Under the pieces are notes generated by a model. That model was not told the DNA's origin and ran no database searches. It worked only from the letters and a program-made list of their open reading frames with translations. A stretch of 10,181 nt of DNA from an uncultured Bacilli bacterium (lineage in GTDB: Bacteria; Bacillota_I; Bacilli_A; RF39; UBA660), in NCBI GenBank assembly GCA_947623705.1, contig CANQHT010000044.1, positions 1 to 10,181 of the forward strand. The letters are read 5' to 3'. Each line of letters begins with the position of its first letter. Positions within the stretch are counted from its first letter, which is position 1. Positions 1 through 6,504 of the stretch are shown piece by piece. Position numbers and translations under genes: made by a program.

Positions 1-2
1 AT

Positions 3-23
3 AAACAAAGCTTGCCTTTGTTT
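3..23 (+). terminator. Possible hairpin terminator at the left edge
   Basis: AAACAAAG (3-10) and CTTTGTTT (16-23) form a perfect 8-bp stem around a 5-base loop. On the plus strand it is followed by TTTCTTATAA, a weak U-rich tail, so it could end a plus-strand gene lying left of the window. On the minus strand the tail is shorter. The stem is mostly A-T pairs, so this is a tentative call. Confidence 0.4.
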
Positions 24-100
24 CTTATAATATTATAAAATTAAAAATCGGTATCATTTTAACTAATGTTTAACATATTTTTGGATAAAGTTTTACAAAA

Positions 101-137
101 AAATGAAAAAAGAGTGAAATTTTTACTTCTCACTCTT
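101..137 (-). terminator. Rho-independent terminator of der, overlapping its stop codon
   Basis: Read on the minus strand, AAGAGTGA (137-130) pairs with TCACTCTT (117-110), and a T-rich tract follows (110-101, CTTTTTTCATTTTTTT). The der stop codon (125-123) lies inside the 12-base loop, so the last der codons form the upstream arm. It closes the engB-prepilin-der transcription unit. Confidence 0.75.
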
Positions 138-1427
138 GTTTTTAAATTGCAAAATAATTGGTGTTCCTTCCAAAGGAATGGCCTCTCTTAAACGATTTTC
201 TAAATATCTTTCATAACTGAAATGCACTAAATTTTTATTATTGACATTAAATGTAAACTTCGGTGGTTTACTACCCGTTTGACTAACAAAATATATCTTT
301 AATCTCTTACCTTTATAAGAAGGAGGTTCGTGCATACTAACGGCTTCCATTATGACATCATTAATTAGACTAGTTTTAATCTCCCGACTATTATTTTCAT
401 AAGCCTTTATTATTTCGGGCATTAAAGTATGCAATCTTTTCTTAGTCTTGGCACTAGTAAATACAAAATTAATATAAGGTACAAAATTAAAATAGACTTC
501 TAATTCTTTTTTCCATCTTTTGATATCTTCATTAGGATCTTTCACGGTATCCCATTTATTAACACAAATTACAATTCCTTTACCAGCATCCATCGCATAA
601 CTTAAAATATGTTTATCGTGTTCAATAATACCTTCTTTAGCATCTACTACTAAAACACAAACATTACTTCTTTCAATAGCCCGCATACTCCGATATAAAC
701 TATATTTTTCAATGTTTTCATAAATTCTACCCTTTTTACGCATTCCAGCTGTATCAATAACAATATAATCTTTTTTATCATAAGTAAACCTAGTATCCAC
801 AGCATCTCTAGTTGTACCAGCCACATCACTTACAATTACTCTGTCTTCATTTAAAAGGGCATTAATTAAAGAAGATTTACCAACATTAGGACGACCGATA
901 AAACAAAATTTTAAAATATTCTCTTCTTCTTCAGTATACTCTTCTAAATCTTTCGTTAAATAATCTAAAAGTTCTTTGAATCCTATATTATGTTCCGCAG
1001 AAACTGGCATAACTTTTTCAAAACCTAATTCATAAAAGTTATACATATAATCTTTTCTTTTTTCATTATCTAGTTTATTAACTAAAACAATTACATCTTT
1101 GCCACTTTTTTTAAGCATATTTCTTATTTTTTTATCAGCATCAGATATATTCTCTAAACCATCCGTAACAAAAAGAATGGTATCGGCTTCATCAATGGCG
1201 AGTTCTGCTTGGGCTAAAATATCTTTATCAAAATCATCTTCTTCCCCATGAATTCCACCTGTATCAATTAAATTAAATTTCTTTTTATTATAATTAACTA
1301 CGCCATAAATTCTATCTCTTGTTATTCCGGGTTCACTTAAAATAATCGCTTTTTTTTCATTAATTAAGCGATTAAATATACTACTTTTTCCCACATTTGG
1401 TTTACCGATTAAACAAACGGTTTTCAT
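123..1427 (-). CDS. der: Ribosome biogenesis GTPase Der (EngA)
   Basis: Der is an essential double GTPase that binds the 50S subunit and acts late in its assembly. The 434-residue length is typical. The first G domain shows GKPNVGKS (8-15), DTGG (55-58), NKLD (117-120) and SAE (143-145). The second shows GRPNVGKS (178-185), DTAGM (225-229), NKWD (290-293) and TSAK (324-327). A KH-like RNA-binding domain occupies about 350-434. No key residue is missing. The ATG start is preceded by AGGGGGGA, whose first two bases are the last two of the TAG stop of the upstream prepilin gene, so translation is probably coupled. It is the last gene of the engB-prepilin-der cluster and ends in a terminator overlapping its stop codon. 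The assignment is firm. Confidence 0.98.
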   Translation of the reverse strand: MKTVCLIGKPNVGKSSIFNRLINEKKAIILSEPGITRDRIYGVVNYNKKKFNLIDTGGIHGEEDDFDKDILAQAELAIDEADTILFVTDGLENISDADKKIRNMLKKSGKDVIVLVNKLDNEKRKDYMYNFYELGFEKVMPVSAEHNIGFKELLDYLTKDLEEYTEEEENILKFCFIGRPNVGKSSLINALLNEDRVIVSDVAGTTRDAVDTRFTYDKKDYIVIDTAGMRKKGRIYENIEKYSLYRSMRAIERSNVCVLVVDAKEGIIEHDKHILSYAMDAGKGIVICVNKWDTVKDPNEDIKRWKKELEVYFNFVPYINFVFTSAKTKKRLHTLMPEIIKAYENNSREIKTSLINDVIMEAVSMHEPPSYKGKRLKIYFVSQTGSKPPKFTFNVNNKNLVHFSYERYLENRLREAIPLEGTPIILQFKNKSEK

Positions 1428-1440
1428 AAAATCCCCCCTA
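1428..1440 (-). promoter_or_regulatory. der ribosome binding site fused to prepilin stop codon
   Basis: On the minus strand TAGGGGGGATTTT precedes the der ATG. TAG (1440-1438) ends the prepilin frame, and AGGGGGGA (1439-1432) is the Shine-Dalgarno site. Ribosomes ending on the prepilin would therefore sit on the der initiation site, which suggests coupled translation. Confidence 0.7.
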
Positions 1441-1872
1441 ACTACAAGTTAAATTATCATCTTTATCTACAATAGCTTTAACTCTTTTATTTCGATAATA
1501 TATAATTACTTCATAATTATCTAAATATTTTGTTTCATCACTTGGATCAACAATACACCCACTCGTGGTATTAGTACTACTTAAGCAATCATTATTATTA
1601 TCTTTATCTAAATAATCTGGCACTAACTCACTTACTTTAAAACTCTTACAAGCATAACCATCATAATTGGTCTTACTAGAGATTAAAGCATTTTTCATAT
1701 CTTGCCCTTTAAGTATCGCAGCCTCTTCAATTAAATCTAATTTTTTGTCTAACATATTACCTTTAACAGCATTTGTAATTCCATTAATAGATGGTATCGC
1801 AATGGCCATAACTAAGGCTAAAATAACAATAACTGTTAAAAGTTCCATTAAAGTAAATCCCTTATTATTCAT
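1438..1872 (-). CDS. Prepilin-like protein with type IV pilin N-terminal methylation motif
   Basis: This 144-residue protein begins with a class III prepilin signal: a short basic leader (MNNKG), cleavage expected between Gly5 and Phe6, Glu at mature position 5, then a hydrophobic helix (about 6-27, FTLMELLTVIVILALVMA). This is the type IV pilin/ComGC-like pseudopilin layout. The polar C-terminal part has Cys75, Cys96, Cys106 and Cys143, which could form two disulfides, and an Asp/Asn-rich stretch (about 86-95). It should be a membrane-anchored or filament-forming surface protein. No prepilin peptidase, assembly ATPase or platform gene is in the window. It sits between engB and der with 14- and 10-base gaps, so it is transcribed with two ribosome-assembly GTPases. 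Its partner system is unknown: competence pilus, type II secretion-like pseudopilin and type IV pilin all fit. Confidence 0.85.
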   Translation of the reverse strand: MNNKGFTLMELLTVIVILALVMAIAIPSINGITNAVKGNMLDKKLDLIEEAAILKGQDMKNALISSKTNYDGYACKSFKVSELVPDYLDKDNNNDCLSSTNTTSGCIVDPSDETKYLDNYEVIIYYRNKRVKAIVDKDDNLTCS

Positions 1873-1889
1873 AATAATTTCCTTTCCTA
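1873..1889 (-). promoter_or_regulatory. Prepilin ribosome binding site fused to engB stop codon
   Basis: On the minus strand TAGGAAAGGAAATTATT precedes the prepilin ATG. The engB stop TAG (1889-1887) runs into AGGAAAGGA (1888-1880), and the downstream AAAGGA copy sits 7 bases from the ATG. It is the same stop-in-SD arrangement as at the next junction. Confidence 0.65.
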
Positions 1890-2474
1890 TTTATCTAAAT
1901 AATTTTCAATTATTTCTAAAACTTCATTTCTTCCTTTTTTCGTAATTGTGGAAAAAGGTACAAATAAATCATTTTCATTAAGTTTTAATGTCTCTTTAAT
2001 TAACTTATCTTGTTTAAGACGATTATTCTTAGTAATCTTATCATATTTTGTGGCTACCACTATAACATTTAAATTATAATATTTTAAGAAATTGTACATT
2101 AAAATATCATCTTCGGTTGGTTTATGGCGATAATCAACGAGTAAAAACACACATTTTAAATTTTCTCTCGTTCTTAAATAATCCTCAATCATAATGCCAA
2201 ATTTCTTTTGCGTATCTTTAGAGACATTCGCAAAACCATAACCCGGAACATCAACTAAATAAAAATTATCATTAACTAAATAAAAATTTAAAGTTTGGGT
2301 TTTTCCTGGTTTAGATGAAGTTCGCGCAAAATTTTTTCTTTCAATCAAAGTGTTAATAAAACTACTTTTACCCACATTACTTCTTCCTAAAAGTAAAAAT
2401 TCATTTTTATTATCTACCGGATATTGACTTATTCTAATCGCAATAATTGGTTCCACAACCGAATTAATTTGCAT
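1887..2474 (-). CDS. engB: Ribosome biogenesis GTP-binding protein EngB/YsxC
   Basis: EngB is a single-domain GTPase of the TrmE-Era-EngA-EngB-Septin group, needed for 50S subunit maturation. From the ATG at 2474 it has 195 residues, the same as Bacillus subtilis YsxC. Motifs are GRSNVGKS (30-37), PGKT (56-59) in switch I, DVPG (75-78) and TKYD (142-145), with a KKG-containing G5 region near 179-181. The frame is also open to a TTG at 2486, which would add four residues. I reject that start because the TTG lies inside the Shine-Dalgarno sequence GGTGAT (2484-2479) that serves the ATG. A promoter is visible directly upstream. The gene leads a three-gene cluster with the prepilin and der, and its TAG stop is part of the next ribosome binding site. 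Confidence 0.97.
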   Translation of the reverse strand: MQINSVVEPIIAIRISQYPVDNKNEFLLLGRSNVGKSSFINTLIERKNFARTSSKPGKTQTLNFYLVNDNFYLVDVPGYGFANVSKDTQKKFGIMIEDYLRTRENLKCVFLLVDYRHKPTEDDILMYNFLKYYNLNVIVVATKYDKITKNNRLKQDKLIKETLKLNENDLFVPFSTITKKGRNEVLEIIENYLDK

Positions 2475-2490
2475 AAATATCACCAACTAA

Positions 2491-2519
2491 ATTATATATG
2501 AATTTCGAAATAATTGCAA
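2491..2519 (-). promoter_or_regulatory. Sigma-A-type promoter of engB-prepilin-der
   Basis: On the minus strand the -35 element TTGCAA (2519-2514, 4 of 6 consensus bases) and a perfect -10 TATAAT (2496-2491) are 17 bases apart. The start of transcription would fall near 2484, almost at the Shine-Dalgarno site of engB, giving a leader of only about 10 bases. The element lies back to back with the promoter region of the plus-strand peptidase gene. Confidence 0.65.
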
Positions 2520-2526
2520 ATATATC

Positions 2527-2555
2527 TTGTCGGACTTAACTTATTGTGTTAAAGT
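2527..2555 (+). promoter_or_regulatory. Possible promoter of the M3-like peptidase gene
   Basis: TTGTCG (2527-2532) and TAAAGT (2550-2555) are 17 bases apart, each matching 4 of 6 consensus bases. The ribosome binding site AAGGTGGG (2562-2569) follows, 9 bases before the ATG at 2579. The promoter match is weak, but no better one is visible in this divergent interval. Confidence 0.4.
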
Positions 2556-2578
2556 AAAATTAAGGTGGGATTAGGTAT

Positions 2579-3694
2579 ATGCAAAAATACAATTGGTCAT
2601 TAGATACGCTTATAACAAGAGCGGAAGACTTAGAAAAGTTATATAAATTTGAAGAAAGAAAAAAAGATAGAGATGAAAATCTTTTAAAAACGATAAAATA
2701 TGATTATGAAATAATTGCGAATGAAGTATTTGAAATGATGAATAAAGAAGATTATGAAATGCCCTCTTTATTAGAAAGTTATGAATACTTAAAAAGTTTA
2801 TACGAGAAGTGTGAATTTTTATGGTCTGATATTAGTTTTTTTGAAGAACTTACCAAAAATAAATTAACTCAGGTACCAACCCTTAAGAGAAATAGTTATA
2901 GTAAAGAAGATTTACTAACTTTAACGCATGATTTTTACCGAGATTTAGGTAATTCCTTCTATGGCAATTTTATGAAATGTTTTTATAGAAGAAAAGATCA
3001 TACGAGATTTGTAAGAGATGGTATTAATAACTCTTGTGAAGGAAGCACTATCCATTTAACAACCTTTAATGAAGATTTTATTACCATAAGAAGAGATAAT
3101 ACTATCAAAGATTTTACTAACTTAGTTCACGAATATGCGCATGCAACATTATTTCAAATGAATCCGGAATCACATGCCGATACCAATAATATCTTTACAG
3201 AATTACTTCCTAATTTAATGGAAATATTAGCATTAGATTATTATTATAAAGTAACTAAAGATAATAATGCGATAGTTGAAAAAGTTAATGGTTACAATAG
3301 TAATTTAATAAGAAGTGAGTATGCTAATAACTTGATAACTTTAATTAAAGAAGAAAGATTACTTGGTAAAAATTATGAATCCAATAAAGAACTTAAGATG
3401 ATGGCTTTAAATAAATGTGGACTTACTTGTGAAGAATTAAATAATATGTTAGAGCATCCTTTAATGACTGCTGATGTTACTTTAGAAAATTATTTATTAG
3501 GATTAGAATTATACTATTTAAAAGATAGTGATAAAGATAAATTTTTAAATATAATTAAGAAAATTGCTTTATTAGAAGCCAAGTCTAAAGAAGAATATTA
3601 TAATGGTATTAAAAAATTAGGCATTATTCCTAACTTACATACGCAAGACTTTCGTAATGATTTAAAAGGTCAAGCTTTAAAATTAACAAGATAA
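2579..3694 (+). CDS. Short M3-like (oligoendopeptidase F-related) zinc metallopeptidase
   Basis: The 371-residue protein carries a gluzincin-type site, HEYAH (184-188), in the context NLVHEYAHAT. In this site two histidines bind zinc and Glu185 is the catalytic base. The third ligand is probably Glu208 in FTELLPNLME, which resembles the second helix of M3 peptidases. No signal peptide or membrane segment is seen, so it is probably a cytoplasmic peptide-cleaving enzyme. It is much shorter than usual M3 members (about 560-700 residues), and the His184-Glu208 spacing is some four residues tighter than I recall for PepF. It has intact ends, a good SD (AAGGTGGG) and its own terminator, so it looks like a complete short form and not a fragment. 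It is the only plus-strand gene here. The substrate is unknown, and another gluzincin family is possible. Confidence 0.7.
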   Translation: MQKYNWSLDTLITRAEDLEKLYKFEERKKDRDENLLKTIKYDYEIIANEVFEMMNKEDYEMPSLLESYEYLKSLYEKCEFLWSDISFFEELTKNKLTQVPTLKRNSYSKEDLLTLTHDFYRDLGNSFYGNFMKCFYRRKDHTRFVRDGINNSCEGSTIHLTTFNEDFITIRRDNTIKDFTNLVHEYAHATLFQMNPESHADTNNIFTELLPNLMEILALDYYYKVTKDNNAIVEKVNGYNSNLIRSEYANNLITLIKEERLLGKNYESNKELKMMALNKCGLTCEELNNMLEHPLMTADVTLENYLLGLELYYLKDSDKDKFLNIIKKIALLEAKSKEEYYNGIKKLGIIPNLHTQDFRNDLKGQALKLTR

Positions 3695-3733
3695 TAAAAA
3701 CGAAGATATTTTAAATGATGTCTTCGTTTTTAT
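3694..3733. terminator. Bidirectional terminator between convergent genes
   Basis: A long hairpin centred near 3713: ATAAAAACGAAGA (3694-3706) pairs with TCTTCGTTTTTAT (3721-3733), and four further pairs, two of them G-T, extend inward to a 6-base loop. The A-tract and T-tract flank the stem symmetrically, so it can stop the peptidase transcript (plus) and the nuclease transcript (minus). The peptidase stop codon ends at 3694 and the nuclease stop codon begins at 3743. Confidence 0.85.
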
Positions 3734-3742
3734 AATAACTAT

Positions 3743-4588
3743 TTACTTTATTTTCTTTTGTAATTTTTTAATTTCTTCTTCATTTAAAGAAGTATATTTT
3801 TGAATTAACTCTAAAGATAATCCATCTTGTAACATTTTAAGTGCTGTTTTTCTTTCTCCTTTAGCTATACCTTTATTTTCAGCCATATGTAATCTTGTTC
3901 GAAAGATTTTTTCGCGATCTTCTTCTTCACTTATCGTTCTTGTTACTGATCCATCTTTATTTATTATATACATTTTCTCTCCATACTCCTTTACTACCTT
4001 ATCCCTTTTACTTAATTCTTCTATTTCTTTTTCATCGGCATCTAGCATTACTAAGTAGATATGTTTTATATCTCCCTTTATACATTCAGAATACCATTTT
4101 TCTTTACAACTTGCAACATTGATATTGATCATTTTAAATGATTCTGTGAGTATTTCATTTGTTTCATCACAGATGAAATGATATGTTTTCTTAAATAAAT
4201 CTTTTTTATTCTTACCATAATTTAGATTTATTTGAATTATTTCCATTTCTTCTTCATTATATTCTTCACCAGTTTCAATATATTGTGAATAATAAGAAGC
4301 AAAATAAGATAAATTTCTTATTTTAACTGCACTATCATAATTACTGTTTAATTCAATAATAATTTTCTTATCATCATTAGTTTTAACAATTAAATCTGTT
4401 ACTTTAACTCTTTCACTTTTTGTCCTGACCCCTAAACCAGTGGGAATAAATTCAACAACTTTAACTTCTTCATCTAAAATATCTGATAACATCTTATCTA
4501 AAAATCTTGTATCTTTAGGATTAGCCACGACACTTTTAAAAATCTTATCATATTTCAAATTGTAAAATTTAGGTTCTGTTTCTAACAT
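3743..4588 (-). CDS. Rpn/PDDEXK_2-family nuclease (transposase-like)
   Basis: The 281-residue protein has the layout of the PD-(D/E)XK nuclease family transposase group (PDDEXK_2), related to the Rpn recombination-promoting nucleases. It has an N-terminal YDKIFK segment (13-18), then TDLIVKT (64-70) with Asp65, then IIIELN (76-81) with Glu79. Members are metal-dependent DNA endonucleases, often multicopy and mobile, and some are linked to phage defence. The third active-site position, usually Gln or Lys, is Asn81 here, so activity is uncertain. The C-terminus (about 229-281) is a charged helical tail with a GIAKGE segment, as in relatives. The start has a near-perfect AGGAGGTGA site. Terminators bound the gene on both sides, so it is a separate unit, although I see no convincing promoter. 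No inverted repeats or target duplication were found beside it. Confidence 0.8.
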   Translation of the reverse strand: MLETEPKFYNLKYDKIFKSVVANPKDTRFLDKMLSDILDEEVKVVEFIPTGLGVRTKSERVKVTDLIVKTNDDKKIIIELNSNYDSAVKIRNLSYFASYYSQYIETGEEYNEEEMEIIQINLNYGKNKKDLFKKTYHFICDETNEILTESFKMININVASCKEKWYSECIKGDIKHIYLVMLDADEKEIEELSKRDKVVKEYGEKMYIINKDGSVTRTISEEEDREKIFRTRLHMAENKGIAKGERKTALKMLQDGLSLELIQKYTSLNEEEIKKLQKKIK

Positions 4589-4604
4589 TGTTCACCTCCT
4601 CTCT
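4589..4604 (-). promoter_or_regulatory. Strong ribosome binding site of the Rpn-like nuclease gene
   Basis: On the minus strand GAGGAGGTGAACA precedes the ATG. AGGAGGTGA is nearly the full complement of the 16S rRNA 3' end and is the strongest Shine-Dalgarno match in the window, which suggests high translation once transcribed. Confidence 0.7.
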
Positions 4605-4656
4605 TCACTTTATATATTCGCTCAATTTGTCTGATTTCCTTTTTTTTATTTAAAAT

Positions 4657-4697
4657 TTGTAAAAAAAATAACCAATCCTTAAAGAATTGATTATTTT
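4657..4697 (-). terminator. Rho-independent terminator of glmS
   Basis: Arms 4697-4682 and 4680-4665 form a 14-bp stem with a 5-base loop (4683-4679) when read on the minus strand, followed by a T-tract extending to about 4661. Two positions are G-U wobbles on the minus-strand RNA but would be A-C mismatches on the plus strand, so the hairpin works in the direction of glmS only. It lies 17 bases past the glmS stop codon. Confidence 0.8.
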
Positions 4698-4713
4698 AAT
4701 TAAAATATTTATT

Positions 4714-6480
4714 TTATTCAACAGTCACTGATTTAGCTAAATTTCTAGGTTTATCAATATCACAACCTCTTAATTTAGCAACTTCATAAGCCATAAGTTG
4801 CATTGGAATAACCGTAATAATGGGCATAACTACCGGATGTAACTTAGGTAAATCAATTTTACAATCATAAAAGTTATCATTAATATCTTCATTTGTAATT
4901 AATAATACTTTGGCTTTTCTCGCCTTTACTTCTTTAATATTACTAATTGTTTTTAAAGCAATACTTGAATCAGTACAAACACTTATTACTGGGGTATTAT
5001 CTTCAATTAAAGAAATAGTGCCATGTTTAAGTTCACCAGCTGCTAGAGCCACACTGTTGATATAGGCCGTTTCTTTTAATTTTAAACTACCTTCTAAACA
5101 CAAGGCATAGTCTACTCCCCTACCAATAAAGAAAATATTATTATTTTGATATAAAAATTTAGCATAAGGTAAATAATCTTGATTAACTAACTCTTGAATA
5201 TATTTTTCTAAACCCTTAAATTCTTGTAATAAATCTTCTCTTTGGGCCATTTTTAAAGCCACTAAAGAAAGTAAAGTAACTTGGGCTAGAAAGGCTTTAG
5301 TTGTTGCAACTGCAATTTCAACTCCCGCTTTTGTATATAAAGTATATTTAGCTTCTCTTGCAATAGATGATGAGGTAACATTCACAATCGCTAAAGTATC
5401 AATGCCATCGCTTTTAGCCATTTTTAATGAAGCCAGACTATCGGCCGTTTCTCCTGATTGACTAATAATAATTACTAAAGTATTGGTATCATAAAAATTT
5501 TTCTGATATCGATATTCACTAGCTAGTTCCACTTTTACCGGAATATTTGCATATTCTTCAAAAACATATTTACTAACCAAACCCGCATAATAGGCACTAC
5601 CACAAGCCACAATATGAATACTTTGATATTTTTTAAAATCGGGCATGGTTTCTTTAAATTTATTATTTTGCACATAATAATCCAAAGTATTTTTAAAGGC
5701 GGCATCTTCTTCATGAATTTCTTTTAACATAAAATGTTCATAACCATTAAGTAAAATTGTTTCAACATTACCTTCAAAAGTATGTATTTCTTTTTGAACT
5801 AGTTGTAAATTATCATCAAATACTTGAATTTCTTCGCTACTTATTTTTGCAATTTCTTTTTCTTCTAATAAATAATATTTATTAGTATAATTAAGGATTG
5901 CCGGAACATCACTTGCAATATAACTACCATTATCATCTTGAGCCATTATTAAAGGACTGCCACATCTAGTCGCATAAATATGTTCTAAATCATCTACACA
6001 AATAATTCCTAAAGCATAACTCCCGATAAGTTCTTTAGTTGTCTTCAAAATTACTTTTAAAATATCTTTTTCATTCTTATAATTTTCATTTAACAAAGCG
6101 GCGATTACTTCCGTATCAGTTTCCGATGTAAATTTAACACCCTTTTTAACTAACTCATCTTTTAAACTTTGATAATTTTCAATAATCCCATTATGCACAA
6201 TCGTAAATTTTCCCAAAGTATGAGGATGCGAATTAATTTTATTAGCTTCCCCATGCGTTGCCCATCTCGTATGCCCTATACCCATATAAGTATCTTCTTC
6301 TAAATTGATCTTTTTCTCTAAATTACTAATTCTTCCTACTTCTTTTTGAACAATTATTTTTTTATTTTTAACATAAGCAATTCCGGCTGAATCATAACCC
6401 CGATATTCTAAAGATTTTAACCCACTTAAAATTCTTGGCAAAGCCTTATCTTTACCGATATATCCAATAATTCCACACAC
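4714..6480 (-). CDS. glmS: Glutamine--fructose-6-phosphate aminotransferase (isomerizing)
   Basis: GlmS makes glucosamine-6-phosphate from fructose-6-phosphate and glutamine, the entry to UDP-GlcNAc and peptidoglycan. The 588 residues begin MCGIIGYIG, with Cys2 the glutaminase nucleophile after Met removal. GHTRWATHG (69-77) and HNG (96-98) complete that domain. The isomerase half has two SIS domains: SQSGET (340-345) binds sugar phosphate, and Glu470 (KLKETAYIN), His486 (ELKHG) and Lys585 in the C-terminal KSVTVE match known catalytic residues. The start is GTG, fixed by the invariant Cys2 and by AAAGGAGAA about 8 bases upstream. It is transcribed alone from its own promoter through a glmS ribozyme, so glucosamine-6-phosphate should repress it by mRNA self-cleavage. 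The assignment is firm. Confidence 0.98.
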   Translation of the reverse strand: MCGIIGYIGKDKALPRILSGLKSLEYRGYDSAGIAYVKNKKIIVQKEVGRISNLEKKINLEEDTYMGIGHTRWATHGEANKINSHPHTLGKFTIVHNGIIENYQSLKDELVKKGVKFTSETDTEVIAALLNENYKNEKDILKVILKTTKELIGSYALGIICVDDLEHIYATRCGSPLIMAQDDNGSYIASDVPAILNYTNKYYLLEEKEIAKISSEEIQVFDDNLQLVQKEIHTFEGNVETILLNGYEHFMLKEIHEEDAAFKNTLDYYVQNNKFKETMPDFKKYQSIHIVACGSAYYAGLVSKYVFEEYANIPVKVELASEYRYQKNFYDTNTLVIIISQSGETADSLASLKMAKSDGIDTLAIVNVTSSSIAREAKYTLYTKAGVEIAVATTKAFLAQVTLLSLVALKMAQREDLLQEFKGLEKYIQELVNQDYLPYAKFLYQNNNIFFIGRGVDYALCLEGSLKLKETAYINSVALAAGELKHGTISLIEDNTPVISVCTDSSIALKTISNIKEVKARKAKVLLITNEDINDNFYDCKIDLPKLHPVVMPIITVIPMQLMAYEVAKLRGCDIDKPRNLAKSVTVE

Positions 6481-6504
6481 AAAAAATTCTCCTTTTAAGT
6501 ATGT

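Noticed and set aside
1..122. Minus-strand promoter (TATAAT near 28-33) for a gene left of the window
   Set aside because: A -10-like match is present, but no acceptable -35 lies 16-18 bases upstream, and such matches are frequent in this base composition.
1667..1945. Open frame on the plus strand opposite the prepilin and engB ends
   Set aside because: It lies antisense to clear genes, has no ribosome binding site, and its hydrophobic translation is what the complement of the prepilin helix gives.
2475..2486. In-frame TTG at 2486 as the engB start, giving 199 residues
   Set aside because: The TTG is inside the GGTGAT Shine-Dalgarno site and at or before the predicted transcription start. 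The ATG at 2474 gives 195 residues as in YsxC.
2536..2555. Imperfect inverted repeat ACTTAAC/GTTAAAGT as an operator for the peptidase gene
   Set aside because: There are only about seven pairs with a bulge in AT-rich DNA and no nearby regulator gene, so chance is likely.
3895..4122. Open frame on the plus strand within the Rpn-like nuclease gene
   Set aside because: It is fully antisense to a gene with a recognisable family layout, and its Leu/Phe-rich translation is a by-product of complementing AT-rich coding DNA.
4714..4716. Genetic code 4 (TGA as Trp)
   Set aside because: The Trp codons checked are TGG and genes reach normal lengths without TGA read-through, so the standard code explains everything.
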